Shown one piece after another: positions 23,126-34,646 of a stretch of DNA of 64,000 nucleotides. The stretch is from Symsagittifera roscoffensis. Its lineage: Eukaryota; Xenacoelomorpha; Acoela; Convolutidae. The DNA lies in NCBI RefSeq assembly GCF_963678635.1, contig NC_087066.1, positions 7,159,954 to 7,223,953 on the forward strand, read 5' to 3'. How positions within the stretch are numbered: position 1 is the first letter of the stretch; every line of letters begins with the position of its first letter. The notes under the pieces were generated by a model that searched no databases, was not told the origin of the DNA, and saw only the letters and a program-made list of their open reading frames with translations. The translations under genes were made by a program, and so were the position numbers.

Positions 23126-25657
23126 TTAGTTGTTTACGGCTAAAACAGAAATAATATATGATTGACCTCTGACAACGAGCATATATCTAAAAGTGTCGGT
23201 GATTATGACGCTCTGATCAATATTCTTATATTTTATCACAGTTTACAGAGGCCTTGGGAAACACATCTAATTGATTTAGATTGGGAAAGTCTTTCAGTGT
23301 ATTGCAAAATTCCTTTTGCTTATTTTTTTTTCTAAAGCGATATGGCGACAAAAAAGTGACAAAATGCAGACGATTGTGGGACAAAAATGTTGAGTTTTTT
23401 TAGTGTCAAAAACTTACCTTGTTCCCCTTTCAACTCATCGATTTTCCTAAAACAGAATCAATTTTTCAAAACGTACAGTAATTCAATACTAACAAAAATA
23501 TCCTTGACAATATATAGATAGAAACATCAAATAACGAAACGCAACGAAACAGAATTGTCTGTTTTGGGCTCTCCAGAGAAAAATGAGGGTTTATTTTTGA
23601 AAATTTGTGGCCACTATATACGAAAAAAATTTATTTCTTGCACCTAAGGCATTGTTTTCTGTGAAAAGCGCTTTTTGAGTAGTTTTGCACAATTAAAATT
23701 TAATTAAGACCAACAAATTGATTTTCTGAGCCCTTTGAAATAGTTTTTGCCATAGTTTTTGAAAATATAAATGCTGCAGATAATTGAAAAAATATATATA
23801 CCAAAAAAAATGACGTGGAAACTTTGATTTAAAAAAGGATTTCTTGTCGAGCACATCTGAGTCAAAATAATTTTACATTGGCGCTCAAGGCGCTTTTTCG
23901 GCGAAATTCAACCTCGGTCGGTTAAAATGGATGTCGCAAAATGGCACCCAAAATTTCGAAAAAAGTTGTAAAAACTTTGAGATCTTGAGTCATTATCGGT
24001 TAAATTTAACCAAAAATGAAAATAACAACTAACCAAAAATAATGAAAACAAGTAGATAGGGAAACAAAAAAAACCATTTGAAAACATGGCTTACTTTTCC
24101 ACTCTGTTTTTCATGACGACCATGAAGACCATAGTGGCGAACTGGAGGAAGATGGCCACGGCGAAGAGAACCTTCTGCAGAATCACTTCACACCTCTCGA
24201 AAGAGTCCAGAGACCCATCGCCACTCCCCACCCCCGCGCCACCACTACCGGCAACTCCCCTGACAACAGCCTTGCTCCTTTTATTGCGCACATCCATGCT
24301 TGAAAGAGGCGCTGTATGTTTAGTAACGCTGAAAAAAATAGCAGAAAAAAAAACCGTTTTTTTTTTACGATCGGTTGAAAAGATGTTGAAGTTTTGAGAC
24401 AGAGCAAAAAGGCGTGAAAAAAATATGGGCCGAAAAATTGAACGGAAGAAGGACCTTTTTTCTTTTTGGGAAATATTAGGAATTCATTTATTTGACGTTT
24501 ATAAAAAGTTACAGAATATTTAGTTGCGTACCTTACTTTTTTCGGGAGGCTGATTTTCTTTCTCAGTATTTGCTGAGATACTTGAGTTAATAGTTTTGTT
24601 TCAAATGGTAAAATTTCACCTAATTAAAGAAACTCAGCGCTCAATTTCTGTCTTTTATGTTGCGGAACAAAACTTTGTGCAAATTTCGATCTTGTTATCA
24701 ATTTCATGATCAATAAATTGGAGCTCTAATTGCAAGGAAAACAAAACACCAAATCCACTGTTGAAAAACTTGGTGATGAAAAAAAAACATGATTAAGACA
24801 CAGAACAACTGCATCTTTTACATCTTTTATGTTAATGCAAATTTGTGATTAAAAAAAACATGAAAAAAAAAATCAAAAAATGAACATAGTAATTATTTAG
24901 CTCACAATCTAATCATATTCCATCTTCTGTGTTTGGCTTTCAAGTCGAACTGTGCAATTGTTTGTGAACACCCCCAAAATTCACTCTCTGAAAACTAAAT
25001 TTTTAGAAGAGAAAGTGACGTCTTAAGTAATAAAGTTTGTGATAGTCTTCTGATTTTTTTGTTGAATTGCAGATGTAGTAAAAATTTCTTGTTTAATGTT
25101 TTCCAAAAAAAAACTGACAAAAAAGGATTTCTCGAAATGCTATCAAGATGTGATTTTGGTCTGCCGTAGTTAGTCAAACCAATTGATTTTTTCTTGTAAA
25201 TAGCTAGAAAATCTTGAGTAAATTTTTGAATGAATTATCAATATCCGAAATAAGTTTTAACCGAAGCAATATATTAACCTTTGAGCAAAATGGCTGAGTG
25301 TTTTACCAACATTTCGGATTTGATTGACATATTCAATTGTGGTGGAAGTTTTTTAGTAGATACCATCTACTAAAAAAATCCACCACGTTTAAATATGTCA
25401 AACAAAGCCGAAATGTTGGTAAAATACTCACCCATTTTGCTCAAAACTTGATGTATTGCTTTGATAGGGGTGAGGGTTAATTGTTAAGTAGATCCTTTCA
25501 TGCTTCCCATTTTTTAAATTATAATCGTGGTTATGACTATTTATATAAAAATATTATATTTTTCAAAAAACATTTATATACACGTAACTTGTAATGTTTA
25601 TGCTGGTTACTTACAGGATAGTGCAACAAAAATGATATATTCTTTTCTGAATTCCAT
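23126..25657 (-). CDS. Candidate five-exon host gene for a small membrane protein, about 135 residues
   Basis: Proposed coding exons on the minus strand: 25657-25615 (ATG, 43 bp), 24619-24532 (88 bp), 24328-24095 (234 bp), 23446-23418 (29 bp) and 23139-23126 (ends TAA). Acceptors are good (TTTCTTTAATTAG, CTATTTTTTTCAG, CTGTTTTAG, TTTCTGTTTTAG). Donors are GTAAGT, GTACGC, GTAAGC and GTAAGT. Reading phase carries through every junction without a stop. The 234-bp exon is the strongest: it is GC-richer than its surroundings and encodes a Gly/Ser-rich stretch (GVAGSGGAGVGSGDGS), then a hydrophobic membrane segment (VILQKVLFAVAIFLQFATMV) and a basic KNRVE edge. The micro-exon adds the charged KIDELKGEQ. 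I recognise no family. Exons 3 and 4 are likely; exons 1, 2 and 5 are weaker. An alternative exon at 24906-24987 also splices in phase to exon 3. Confidence 0.5.
23690..23970 (+). repeat. Family C remnant inside an intron of the candidate gene
   Basis: Shares 'ttggcgctcaaggcgctttttcgg' and 'ggtcggttaaaatggatgtcgcaaaatgg' landmarks with copies at 5268 and 16029. Lies between the 234-bp and 29-bp exons. Confidence 0.5.
25264..25462. repeat. Near-perfect 199-bp palindrome (hairpin)
   Basis: The left arm 25264-25361 (AAGCAATATATTAACCTTTG to AGTAGAT) pairs with the right arm 25365-25462 (ATCTACTAAAAAAATCCACC to ATTGCTT) with few mismatches and a 3-bp centre. As RNA it would fold into a hairpin of about 98 bp. 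It lies in the first intron of the candidate minus-strand gene. It is either a short foldback MITE or a hairpin RNA source. Confidence 0.85.
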
Positions 25658-27944
25658 TGTTTCAATTTTTACAACCGTATCAATAACCAAGTTGCACCTC
25701 TTCTTCTGTTGTCAATAATGAAACAATATTTAATTTGAACATATCATCAGGCATAGGCTGTTTTTCTAGATAGAAATGTTATATTGATTATCTAACCAGG
25801 TTTTCTTGTAATTTATGTACAGAAATGCTCTAATTTTTTCTTACTTTAGAAATAAACCTTTTTTATTCTTAAAAAAAACAAAAAAAATCCATATTTTTTC
25901 AAAATATTTTCTTCAACAGAGTTTCAAGTTTTTTTACGTGTCTTGTTTTTCAATAAATTCGATTTAAATGAGTAACGTATCATATATAACGTTTAAAAAC
26001 GTTCCAGATGTCTTTTTGTGGGTTAAAAAATCAAATAGGCCCTTAAATCTACTTGGGTGATACAAAAAACCGGAATAGGTCTCGTGGGGGGATAAAATGT
26101 TCATTTTAAAAATAACAATAATATAAAATCTTGATCTTGTTAACTATTTCGCCCCCTACGGTACCTTAAATAATTGTTCACTGGGCTAAATGTATTTGAT
26201 ATCTAAAGGTTGCGCACTCTAAGCAGTCAGTACTATTTAACCCGCTTGAATGTTGGTTGATAAAGATAAACTGAATCTTGAATATTTGAAGGTCAATTGT
26301 TTTCAAGAGCCTAGATTTTAAAAATTTCTGAACAGAAATTAGATAAAAAATCAGGTTTTTCTGATTAGAAATAGGCTAGTTTTAGAAAATTTCTACCCAG
26401 ACTTTAGATTAGAAAAAAAGTTTTTTTTTCTGATAAGAAATAGCCTACATTTGGAAAGTTTCTGACCAGATATTGGATTAGAAGCAAAGTATTTATAGAA
26501 AATCCATGCTCTATTTAAACGTTTCGCAAAAAATTCCTGATCAGAATCTGAGATCGGAAATTAAATATTTCTTGGTAGAATTTTAAAAATTTCTTAGGTA
26601 CGGGTAACGATCAATTATCTGGCAATTTTATGCTCAAAAATAAATTCAGCCCTCCAGCAATCAATTACACAGCAATTTTAAGTTCGAAGACAAAAATGAT
26701 AGATTATCTGGTAAAAAACATTAAAATACTTTTATTTTGGGTCAATTATTCTGGAGTTCCGTTGTGTTTTTATTATATCATAACAGAAAAAAAATAATTT
26801 TTTTCTCTATACAATCGTAATATATTCTATTGTTTTTTCTCCATAAAATCCCAAATTTGAAGGTGATTTGTCTTTATTTGAAGTACCAGATAATTACAAT
26901 AAAATCCATTTTCCCCTCATACGTTTGCAATAAAAACATGACTCTGAGTAAGCAGGCTTTTCCACTTTGAATTAAAGATACAGTTCGTTGTATGATGAAA
27001 CTTTGATTCTTGTCAGTTGCAAAATTTTTGCGCGTTTTTACGTACTAAATCTTTATTTTAATTTTTTTTTCAGTAGCTTTATCACCGACAATTCTTAGTG
27101 ATATCTTGGCAGCAGTGCTCTTTTTGGTTGCTTTTGTTTTCAGATTCGGTTGCTTGTTTAAGCTTCAATTTTTTGTTTATTGGAATTGAAAATCATCAAG
27201 TGTAAAGTTCCATTTTGCTTGGTCTTGCTTAGATTTACGTTTCAGAATTAAAAATTCAGAATACAAATTTTTGCTTAAAGTGAGTCCTGTTTTTAAATAG
27301 ATATTTTGGGAATTCTATTGAGACAAAAATTGATTTTTTTTGCTACTATATGGCAGAAAAGAGATTTTTCTAAATCTTAAATGGCAAAAAAAGTTATTAA
27401 AACAGATTTTGGTGCTCTTGTAATAGAAAAGTGTTAACTAAACTGGTTACACATAGTCAATCATTTCTGCAATATTTTCGGCAAGAATTTCTCAATGTAA
27501 GCTATTTTTACCCGAGAAAGTTTGATGTGGGCAGATTGCAACAGTGCATGATGCAAATTTATGTTTCCGACAAATTTTATTTAGTTTAAAACATTTGATT
27601 TTTGATGTTGTTTTGTTTGAGTTTTTGGAAAAAGGTTGTCAAATTTCAGCCGGCTGATATATTTTTATAAAAGTCTAATAAACAAACTACGCCACTAATT
27701 GCCTGATATCGAAGTTAAAAATCATCGTGAATTACGAAACTTGCACGAAAACAAGCTAGGAAACAGAGAAAACACAAAAAATGGAAAAAAAAAACATTAG
27801 GATCAAAATAATTCCATAAACAACAGTTACTTCAAAAATGTAAATAAAGTTTGAAGATAATGCTATGCTTTGCTACCAGTGATGAAACGTGGCAACGTTT
27901 TAGTATTAGAAATTATTGCTCTATAAGGACCAAAAATTGAAACA
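25658..27944. other. AT-rich spacer, nothing recognised
   Basis: May include the promoter and 5' UTR of the minus-strand gene, but no TATA box or start site can be supported. Near 26130-26160 the words GTTAACTATTTCGCCCCCTA echo 11350-11400. Confidence 0.3.
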
Positions 27945-28200
27945 CCCGCACCGGAATTTCATGCAAAATAATCTAATATATTTAGTTTTCATTGTCTGTC
28001 TCATAAAATTTCAAAATTAGTCGATTAAATTTGATTAAAAATTGATTCGATTCTAGTAGTTCTTTGGCAAAAAAATCTTTATTTAATAGATATTAATCGA
28101 TGTTAATCGATTTATTTTGAAAATAAATTGAAACAATTTTTGATCACAACATAATCCATTGTTAATCGATTATATTGAAAAATTAATTTCGCAATTTTCT
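27945..28200 (+). repeat. Family B element, left part
   Basis: Starts CCCGCACCGGAATTTCATGC, followed by the family's TTTTCATTGTCTGTCTC and many TTAATCGATT words. The right end is not clear. Confidence 0.5.
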
Positions 28201-28584
28201 TCATTTTACTTTGTTTCTTCTCAGTTGATGGTACCAATATCACTAGGTTCGAAAAAGCCTTTGAGTGTTGTTTATATTTTATTCAATTGAAAAAAACTAT
28301 CAGACCTTTAGACCTCAAAAGTAACAAATTCTTAACGATAACAAAGCCGAAAATCAAAACATGACAAACTTGATTAATTACATTCGTATTTTTTATACGT
28401 CTCTCCAGAGTCCTTTTACGTTTTACGTGGTTCTGAACTTCTTGGTTATGATCCTTGACCAGGACTTGTTTATCCGCTAATTGAACCCACATAAATCAAT
28501 GTGCCCCCATCAGTTTGCCGCACCTAATTTTTGTTCCTTTTTTGGAAAGAAGTAAAGGATACAAATGCTCGTATTTTTTTTTCA

Positions 28585-28975
28585 AGCCAATTCTCAAAAA
28601 TATGTTCCTCGGGGATCGATCCATAGATTTTAGTGGTGCCAGAAAGGGCTAGCTCAACAGATGATTATCCTGCCTTAAAGATTGCTGTGAAACGCTCATT
28701 AATATATACGTGACAATAGGAGCTCTGTAATACTTTGATGCTGAAAGTTTAACGCGCATTGGTTACGCATGGTGATTTATCCCGCACTACAAAATGTTTC
28801 CAAATTCTATTGAGGCAGGCTAATTGCTCTCATTAATTCCATACACGAGTCTTAATTTTCAGCTTAAAATTCATAGTTTGTCAATAAACCATTATTCAAA
28901 AACTATTCGAGACTGTTTATGGAATTAGTCGGAACGTTCAGGGTTTTGCCTTGATACAAGCAATCTTGTTAAAAA
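28585..28975 (+). repeat. Foldback family F, diverged right arm (subfamily with 17965-18432)
   Basis: Shows TTTAACGCGCATTGGTTACG, TTATCCCGCACTACAAAATG, TTGAGGCAGGCTAATTGCTC and the terminus CGTTCAGGGTTTTGCCTTGA followed by TACAAGCAATCTTG. Confidence 0.6.
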
Positions 28976-29637
28976 TAAATTTCTGAAAATTACATTAAAA
29001 AGAATGTTGCTTAAGATAAAACTTAACATTGAAGGGTGTAAGATTCTTCTTGCAGTAGGAAGCCAAAGTTCGCCAAATTCTGATGATAATTTTTATTGAG
29101 TTGGGATGTGTTTTGAGAAGGTGTGTTTTTGCGGTTGATGGAATTTTCACTGCATTTTGCGCCGAAAAGCTTCACTAGCACTGAAATAAAAATTCGGATA
29201 AAATTACTTTCTATAGATTAATAATAGGTAAAACAAGGTCCGAATAATTATAATTTATGTTTTTTTTTTGTAGGTAAATTTCTTGTTATACTGTTATAAA
29301 AAGTTTAAAAAAAAGTGCTCATTTAGATAATTTTAAGGGTTGGTGTTCAGGGGGTTTCACTGCGCTTTTAGAAAAATACAACGGGTGGGAGTAGGGGGGT
29401 TTCACTGCGCCTTTATGAAAACTAAAGTATTGGTCGGCCAAAAATAGAAGGGGTGGAACTCTTGAGGGGGAGTAGAAACCATTTATAGAGAAACCGTTTA
29501 AAGAGAATTTTTTTGGTTGGCAAGGGGGTCCAATCCTTGAGGGTAGGGGATTAGGTTTAACTAATTAGGGACCATGCTAAACTTTAATTTTTAATTTTAT
29601 TTATTTCGTTTTTTTATTGCTATCTCACTTCCCGCAT
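28976..29637. other. Spacer with a short direct duplication
   Basis: GGGGGTTTCACTGCGC occurs at about 29350 and again at about 29395, each followed by TTTA and a run of A. No gene. Confidence 0.4.
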
Positions 29638-29745
29638 GAAATGGACTATGCTTCCTACCCGACACCTGAAATTGGCTGCTCGTCTTACTCACCACCCGAA
29701 ATGGGCTATTCATCGTACCAACTATCCAGAATGGACAAGTCTGAA
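29638..29745 (+). repeat. 30-bp tandem repeat with an open frame (10-residue units)
   Basis: Three and a half units start GAAATGGACTATGCTTCCTA, GAAATTGGCTGCTCGTCTTA, GAAATGGGCTATTCATCGTA and AGAATGGACAAG. In frame they read EMDYASYPTP, EIGCSSYSPP and EMGYSSYQLS. The S-Y pair is kept while codons vary (GCTTCCTAC, TCGTCTTAC, TCATCGTAC). It may be an exon of a repetitive protein or a small minisatellite. The frame continues into AT-rich sequence and stops at 29845. I could not place splice sites. Confidence 0.45.
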
Positions 29746-30813
29746 ATGTTCTTCAAATTACAACAACGGACTCAAAACAAAATTTGTTATTATTCGTATT
29801 GTTTTTTGATGATTCGTTTATTATTAATGATTTATTTAAAATGTTAAAATTACTTTATTGTTAAATTACGTTATTACGTTAATGTTTCATCTTATGCATG
29901 TGAATTTGAAAGCTGACTTGTGAAATAGCTTATTCCAATTTTTAATTGGCTTTTGAAAGGTTTTATTTGAAAAAATGGAGTACAGTCGATTATGATTGAT
30001 TAAAATGGACTTAGGGTTGAAAAAAATCGATTATATTGAAAATACAAAATGATTTTTTTAAACCAATCGATTATAATGGATTATAATTTGCCAAAATAAT
30101 CGTTCATGTAGACAAACTTTTAGTCCACAAAAAACCATTATATTCAATTTTTACCCATGAAAACTCGGTTCGCGTAATAAGTATTTAATTTTGTGGCCCA
30201 GACTTTTGAGTCTCTGGCAATGTGTAATAAAACCAGGTTAATACGGTGGAAAAAAAAACACTCATTCATTGGCACATTTTCCCACAATTGAAGCTTCTCA
30301 AAAATGTATGGCCTAAGGTTACAAACACATGTGTCTGTTGCAACTTTTCACTATCAATGGAATACTGCATTATTTACAACTTTCAATGGATTACATGCTT
30401 AGTTTCAGTCCTCTGTCCAAGATTTCTCAAAGGCATTTTGGTGGACGTCATTTTGGGAAAATTGAACTAAAATAATTGTCAAAAAACAGATACAAATTAT
30501 TTATAAGTGATTAAAAATGGACCAAAAAGATAACTTTTGTATAAACTTGTTCAGAAATGGTTGATGATGGAACAATTGGATCTTATTGGAAATCAATTCA
30601 AATCGATGTTTTATCAAGAACCAATGCAAAATTAGAAAACACAAATTGTATCTATCATAATTTGTAGCAACAGATTCGCGTTTTTTGTTTTTCTTACAGT
30701 TTTCTCTATGTCCATTATTACCATAGAATCACAGGAATAGCATACATCACAGTTTATTTTCATATCGCTCAGATTAGTGATAAGTCGAGAAAGCTCAGAA
30801 GTTCAGAGGGTCG
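29746..30813. other. AT-rich spacer with palindromic ATTATAATCGATTATAAT words
   Basis: The palindrome-rich stretch at 29990-30140 resembles families A and B, but element ends are not visible. No gene. Confidence 0.35.
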
Positions 30814-31550
30814 GTCGACCGAATGTTGTTGTTGTTGTTGCCCTTCTGAGATCTATTCGTCGCTCGTTGTTGGGTCCAGGGTTGTGGGGAGTTTCAGGAA
30901 TATTGCTGTCTTCTTCGGTTGCTTCCAGAGATCGGCTGGGGTTAAGTTCGTAGGATTTGCGATGCAGTCGAACAGGTGTATAGTTGTGTGGCTTGTTTGC
31001 TGGCAGTCCGGGCAAAGTTCGCTTACTGTCGGGTCAATTCTGTTCATGTACGAGTTCAGGAACTTTGAGTAGCCGGATCTGAGCTGTGCCAGTGTTCTTC
31101 TTGTTGTTCTTGGTAATTCGGTTTCTTCTTTGGCAATTTTTGGTGGATTGTGTCCGAGGACTGCTGGGTATTCGTAGGTTTGTAAGGCGTCGCGTACCTC
31201 ATTTGTGTGGATCGTTTTTAGCAGGTTTCTGTACTTCTTTTCGGTTAGAGGTCTATTGCTGTCGAGTAGAGGTTCAATGTATCTTTCTTCATATCGTGTT
31301 TGGAGGGTTTCTTTCATGAGTCTTGGTGGGTTCTTGGGTTCTTTCGTGAGTTGGTTTCCTGGGTGATCTGGCAAGTGGTTGGCGAGATGATGTTGTATCG
31401 TTCGCAGTTTGTCTGGATACAAAAACAATCAGGATCCAGCGGCAACCGCCTACTCGTGGTGGATTCGTCTCCAACTGGAGCAAATGGTGCCAACCCTGCC
31501 GCAACAGCGACAGACTTCCCAGAAAGGGACCCTATTCGTCGACCGAATGT
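30814..31550 (-). mobile_element. 5'-truncated LINE with 13-bp target site duplication and CAA tail
   Basis: GTCGACCGAATGT is present at 30814-30826 and again at 31538-31550. Directly inside the left copy is (TTG)n, that is a (CAA)n tail at the 3' end of a minus-strand insertion, next to the end of a LINE coding region. Target duplication, 3' microsatellite tail and 5' truncation together are the signature of target-primed reverse transcription. Confidence 0.8.
30853..31428 (-). pseudogene. C-terminal end of a jockey/CR1-type LINE ORF2
   Basis: About 190 residues. It shows the C-terminal block seen at the end of many jockey-like ORF2 proteins: LPRTTRRTLAQLRSGYSKFL, then NSYMNRIDP, a CPDC-x6-H-x3-HLFDC zinc knuckle, and the closing 'NLTPADLWKQPKKTAIFLKL'. 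Upstream 'ETLQTRYEERYIEPLL' and 'LKTIHTNEVRDAL' also fit that region. The endonuclease and reverse transcriptase are absent: a TGA and unrelated sequence lie upstream of 31428. It is the 3' stub of a dead-on-arrival insertion, not a functional gene. Confidence 0.85.
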
Positions 31551-31559
31551 CCCACGTGT

Positions 31560-31740
31560 CGCCGCCCACACATTTCGCCCCTCTTAAGTCTAGTGGCTTA
31601 TTTCGCCCTCACACATTTCGCCCCTAATAATTTCACACATACAATTTGAGGGGCGAAATGTGTGGGGGGGGGGGGGGGCGAAAGGTGCCTGTTTTTTATG
31701 AGGGGTGAAACGCGTAAGGGGCGAAATGTGTGAAAACGAG
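31560..31740. repeat. Short inverted repeats around CACATTTCGCCCC words
   Basis: CACACATTTCGCCCCT occurs directly repeated at 31568 and about 31612, and inverted as GGGGCGAAATGTGTGG (about 31650) and GGGGCGAAATGTGTGA (about 31718), around a G-run of about 14. It was the LINE's target region. It may be a small foldback element. Confidence 0.55.
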
Positions 31741-33310
31741 GTCGACCATAGCCAAAACATACACCGGGCTCAGTTGAAAAAAGGGGTCGAGCTCAGCAAA
31801 AACAAAGGTCGAGCATAAATGAAACATAATGTCCTACACACTGGAAAAATAGGTCGAGCAAGGTCAAATCATAGCGGAGAACAGTTGAAATATAGGTTGA
31901 ACATTACTGTTAATTTTTTTTTGATTATCATAAGAAAGTATCCGATTTATTTTTTATCAGACTTGGTTTTCGTACCCCTACCTATGGTTTCTCTTCAACC
32001 ATCATGAAGCAAACCTTCTCAACATTAGTACTTAAGGCGCAGACAATGCAAAATTTTCCAGTTTGTCTGGATACAAAAACAATCAGGAGCACAACTATTC
32101 TGTCTATTTTTAAAAAAAAATATCACACGGACAATCAGCAGTGAGATTGCCAACTTCCATGAAAGTGTTCAGCTAAGGTTCGCGTGATGACCATGGTAGC
32201 AGTATAAGAATAACATTCGAAAAGTTGTCAATTTTGTATAGAATCATCGCCTTGTTTATTCTTCAGTATCGAAAACTTCAAGAAATATCTTTGCCGTTAG
32301 GGTGCAAAAAATCACTGTGCCCAAATGAACTTAAAATCTGACAAATATCGCTGAAGTTTTTTTATTGGGTTTAGATTGAAAACGGAACCCAAAGTTTTAT
32401 GTTTTGTGGACTTAATTTTCTACGCCGGCGAAACAGTTCGACATTTCAGCTTTAAAATGTTTTATCAATTGATCATTATCTATGTCAAATATAGGCTATG
32501 TAGGCTATGTATGAAAAACAAAAAAATATGCAAGAACCAATCCTAGACTACTCGCGCAAAAACATTTTCTGATTTGGAGACTTCAAATTTACCAGCGCGA
32601 TAAAATCAGAAGCAGGGAACTTTCTTTGAAGTGATGGTTTAGTTCTACAGCCAGACAATATATTTTAGAGGAAGCGGCAGGTTCGTTCTTTTTTCTGTCG
32701 CTGACCAACTTCGAGAAACTTTTCAGTCTTTTAGATTCGAGGATGCACCAGAGAAGTCCAGGGCATAAATCTTCAATACCAATTTCAAAGAACTATCAGC
32801 CATTTGCAGTTTCTGTTCATCGCAATAATATCTGTTAATGATTGAAGGGGTATCTCAGTTACTCAATTAATTTTTCTCTTGAAATATGTTTGACTTTCAA
32901 ACTTTTTTTGGCGTTTCGAGTTCTGTTTTCAGTTGAAAGCTTTCAAATAGTTTTCAATTACTAAAAAGAGGCATCTTGTTCTCAATATTAGCGAAAAGAC
33001 TAAGTAATGTGAAACTTCAGTCTCTTGTTTTTTTTTTCAATAGTTTGCATTGCTACAGTTTATTTTGGAATAAAAAAATTGACTAAAAACAATTTTTAAC
33101 AATAGTTGTTTTCTATAAACAAAAACAAATCAAAAAATTTTTGGATTTCAAGAAAACTTTTGAACATAAAACTTTTTTAACCCAAAATTTAAAAAATAAA
33201 CTGCAAGATAATCAGTTCTTGGTTTCTTTTTTTTTGTTTTTTAATTGATTTCTTCATTGTTTTCACAGAAAGATGATTTCTTCACCGTTTTCACAATAAA
33301 TTGATTTCTT
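31741..33310. other. AT-rich spacer, nothing recognised
   Basis: Near 31780-31870 the word GGTCGAGC recurs four times. 32059-32088 is an exact copy of 31405-31434 (see findings). No gene. Confidence 0.35.
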
Positions 33311-34159
33311 CCCGCAGTGAAGTTCCATGGATAAAAATTGATTTTACCAAATTTTCGTGGTCAAAAGTTTTGCCATTATGATTAATTTTAGTTACATTTT
33401 GAAACCACTTATATAACTTTATTTTTTATAATAACTTATGTTTAGTGAAATTGAATAGATTACAATTCATTTGAAATCCATTATAAAAAATTGTAATGAG
33501 TTATAATCGCTATAAGTTTCTTCCAAAATTTCTGCACACTTTACAGCTTTTTCTGCATTATCACAATTTACTCAATTTCTATACCTACATGCATTTAATT
33601 AAGTTTTGCAAAACCATATCTATTACACTTTAAATCCAGGTCTTCTCACTTTTAACACCCAATGTGAACACGCTCAAATTTTCACCCATCCAACCGCGCA
33701 GACTTATCCGCACAACTAAGCCTTTATCTATCTATCCCCCACTCCCTACCCCAACCCCCCTACCCCAACCCCCCCCCCCCCCCTCACGCCTTCTCCATCT
33801 ATCCTACACCCACAGTTGCCCCATGAACACCCACTCTTCCTCAACCCACAACTATTTGACACCTGGATTGCAGGGGACAAATTACCAGAAGAAAACAATA
33901 CACTTTCTTGTCGTAGCCAAATATAAAACACAATTTAGCAAAAGCTTGTTCAAGTTTTGGATATTTCTTTTCAGGGTTTTGGAAAACCTAGGCTCCTAAG
34001 CACAAATTTGATTATAATTTATTGTTGCCATTATAATTTCTATTTTATTTGTCTCCATTCGATTTTTAATTCATTATCATCGACGATATTAGAAGTTTAT
34101 GGAGACAGACAATGAAAATCAATCAGAATTGATATTTATCCGAGGAGCCTCATTGCTGG
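33311..34159. mobile_element. Family B inverted-repeat element with C-rich core
   Basis: The left end is CCCGCAGTGAAGTTCCATGG followed by ATAAAAATTGA. The right end, reverse-complemented, is CCAGCAATGAGGCTCCTCGG followed by ATAAATATCAATT and GATTTTCATTGTCTGTCTCC. The C-rich core at 33720-33790 parallels the copy at 16801-17886. Confidence 0.55.
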
Positions 34160-34646
34160 TTCTCCTTTTTCACAATTGATTTCTCTGCCGTTTTCTTAGT
34201 AAATTGCTTACTTTTTGGTGATTAATTTTATTTAAAAACTCGTGCGTAGAATTTTAGTCTCAAAGAACAATTCAAAAAAACTAGACAACCACAGTGACCT
34301 CAATGCAAACCAGTCTCATACAATTATATCTTGACGATTTTAATTTTATATCATATTAAATCTTTCATAAGAAGACAGAGAGTGAGTGAGTAGTATAGCA
34401 CCAACTCCTGCAGCGGTGTGGCAGGTCATCATCCACCTTGGGATCTATATTGAAATCACTTATATAAGCTAAATATGATTTAATTAAAAGCATAGAAAAA
34501 AATTAGAAGTACAATGGTCGGATTTACTCGTCCTGGTATCCAATGACACCGTCCGTTTCTTTTCTTTTTAAAATAACTTTCCGGGAAGTTTTAGGATTTT
34601 CCTTTTTCTATTTTTCTGAGTTGTTAGAATAGTTAATGTTGATAAA

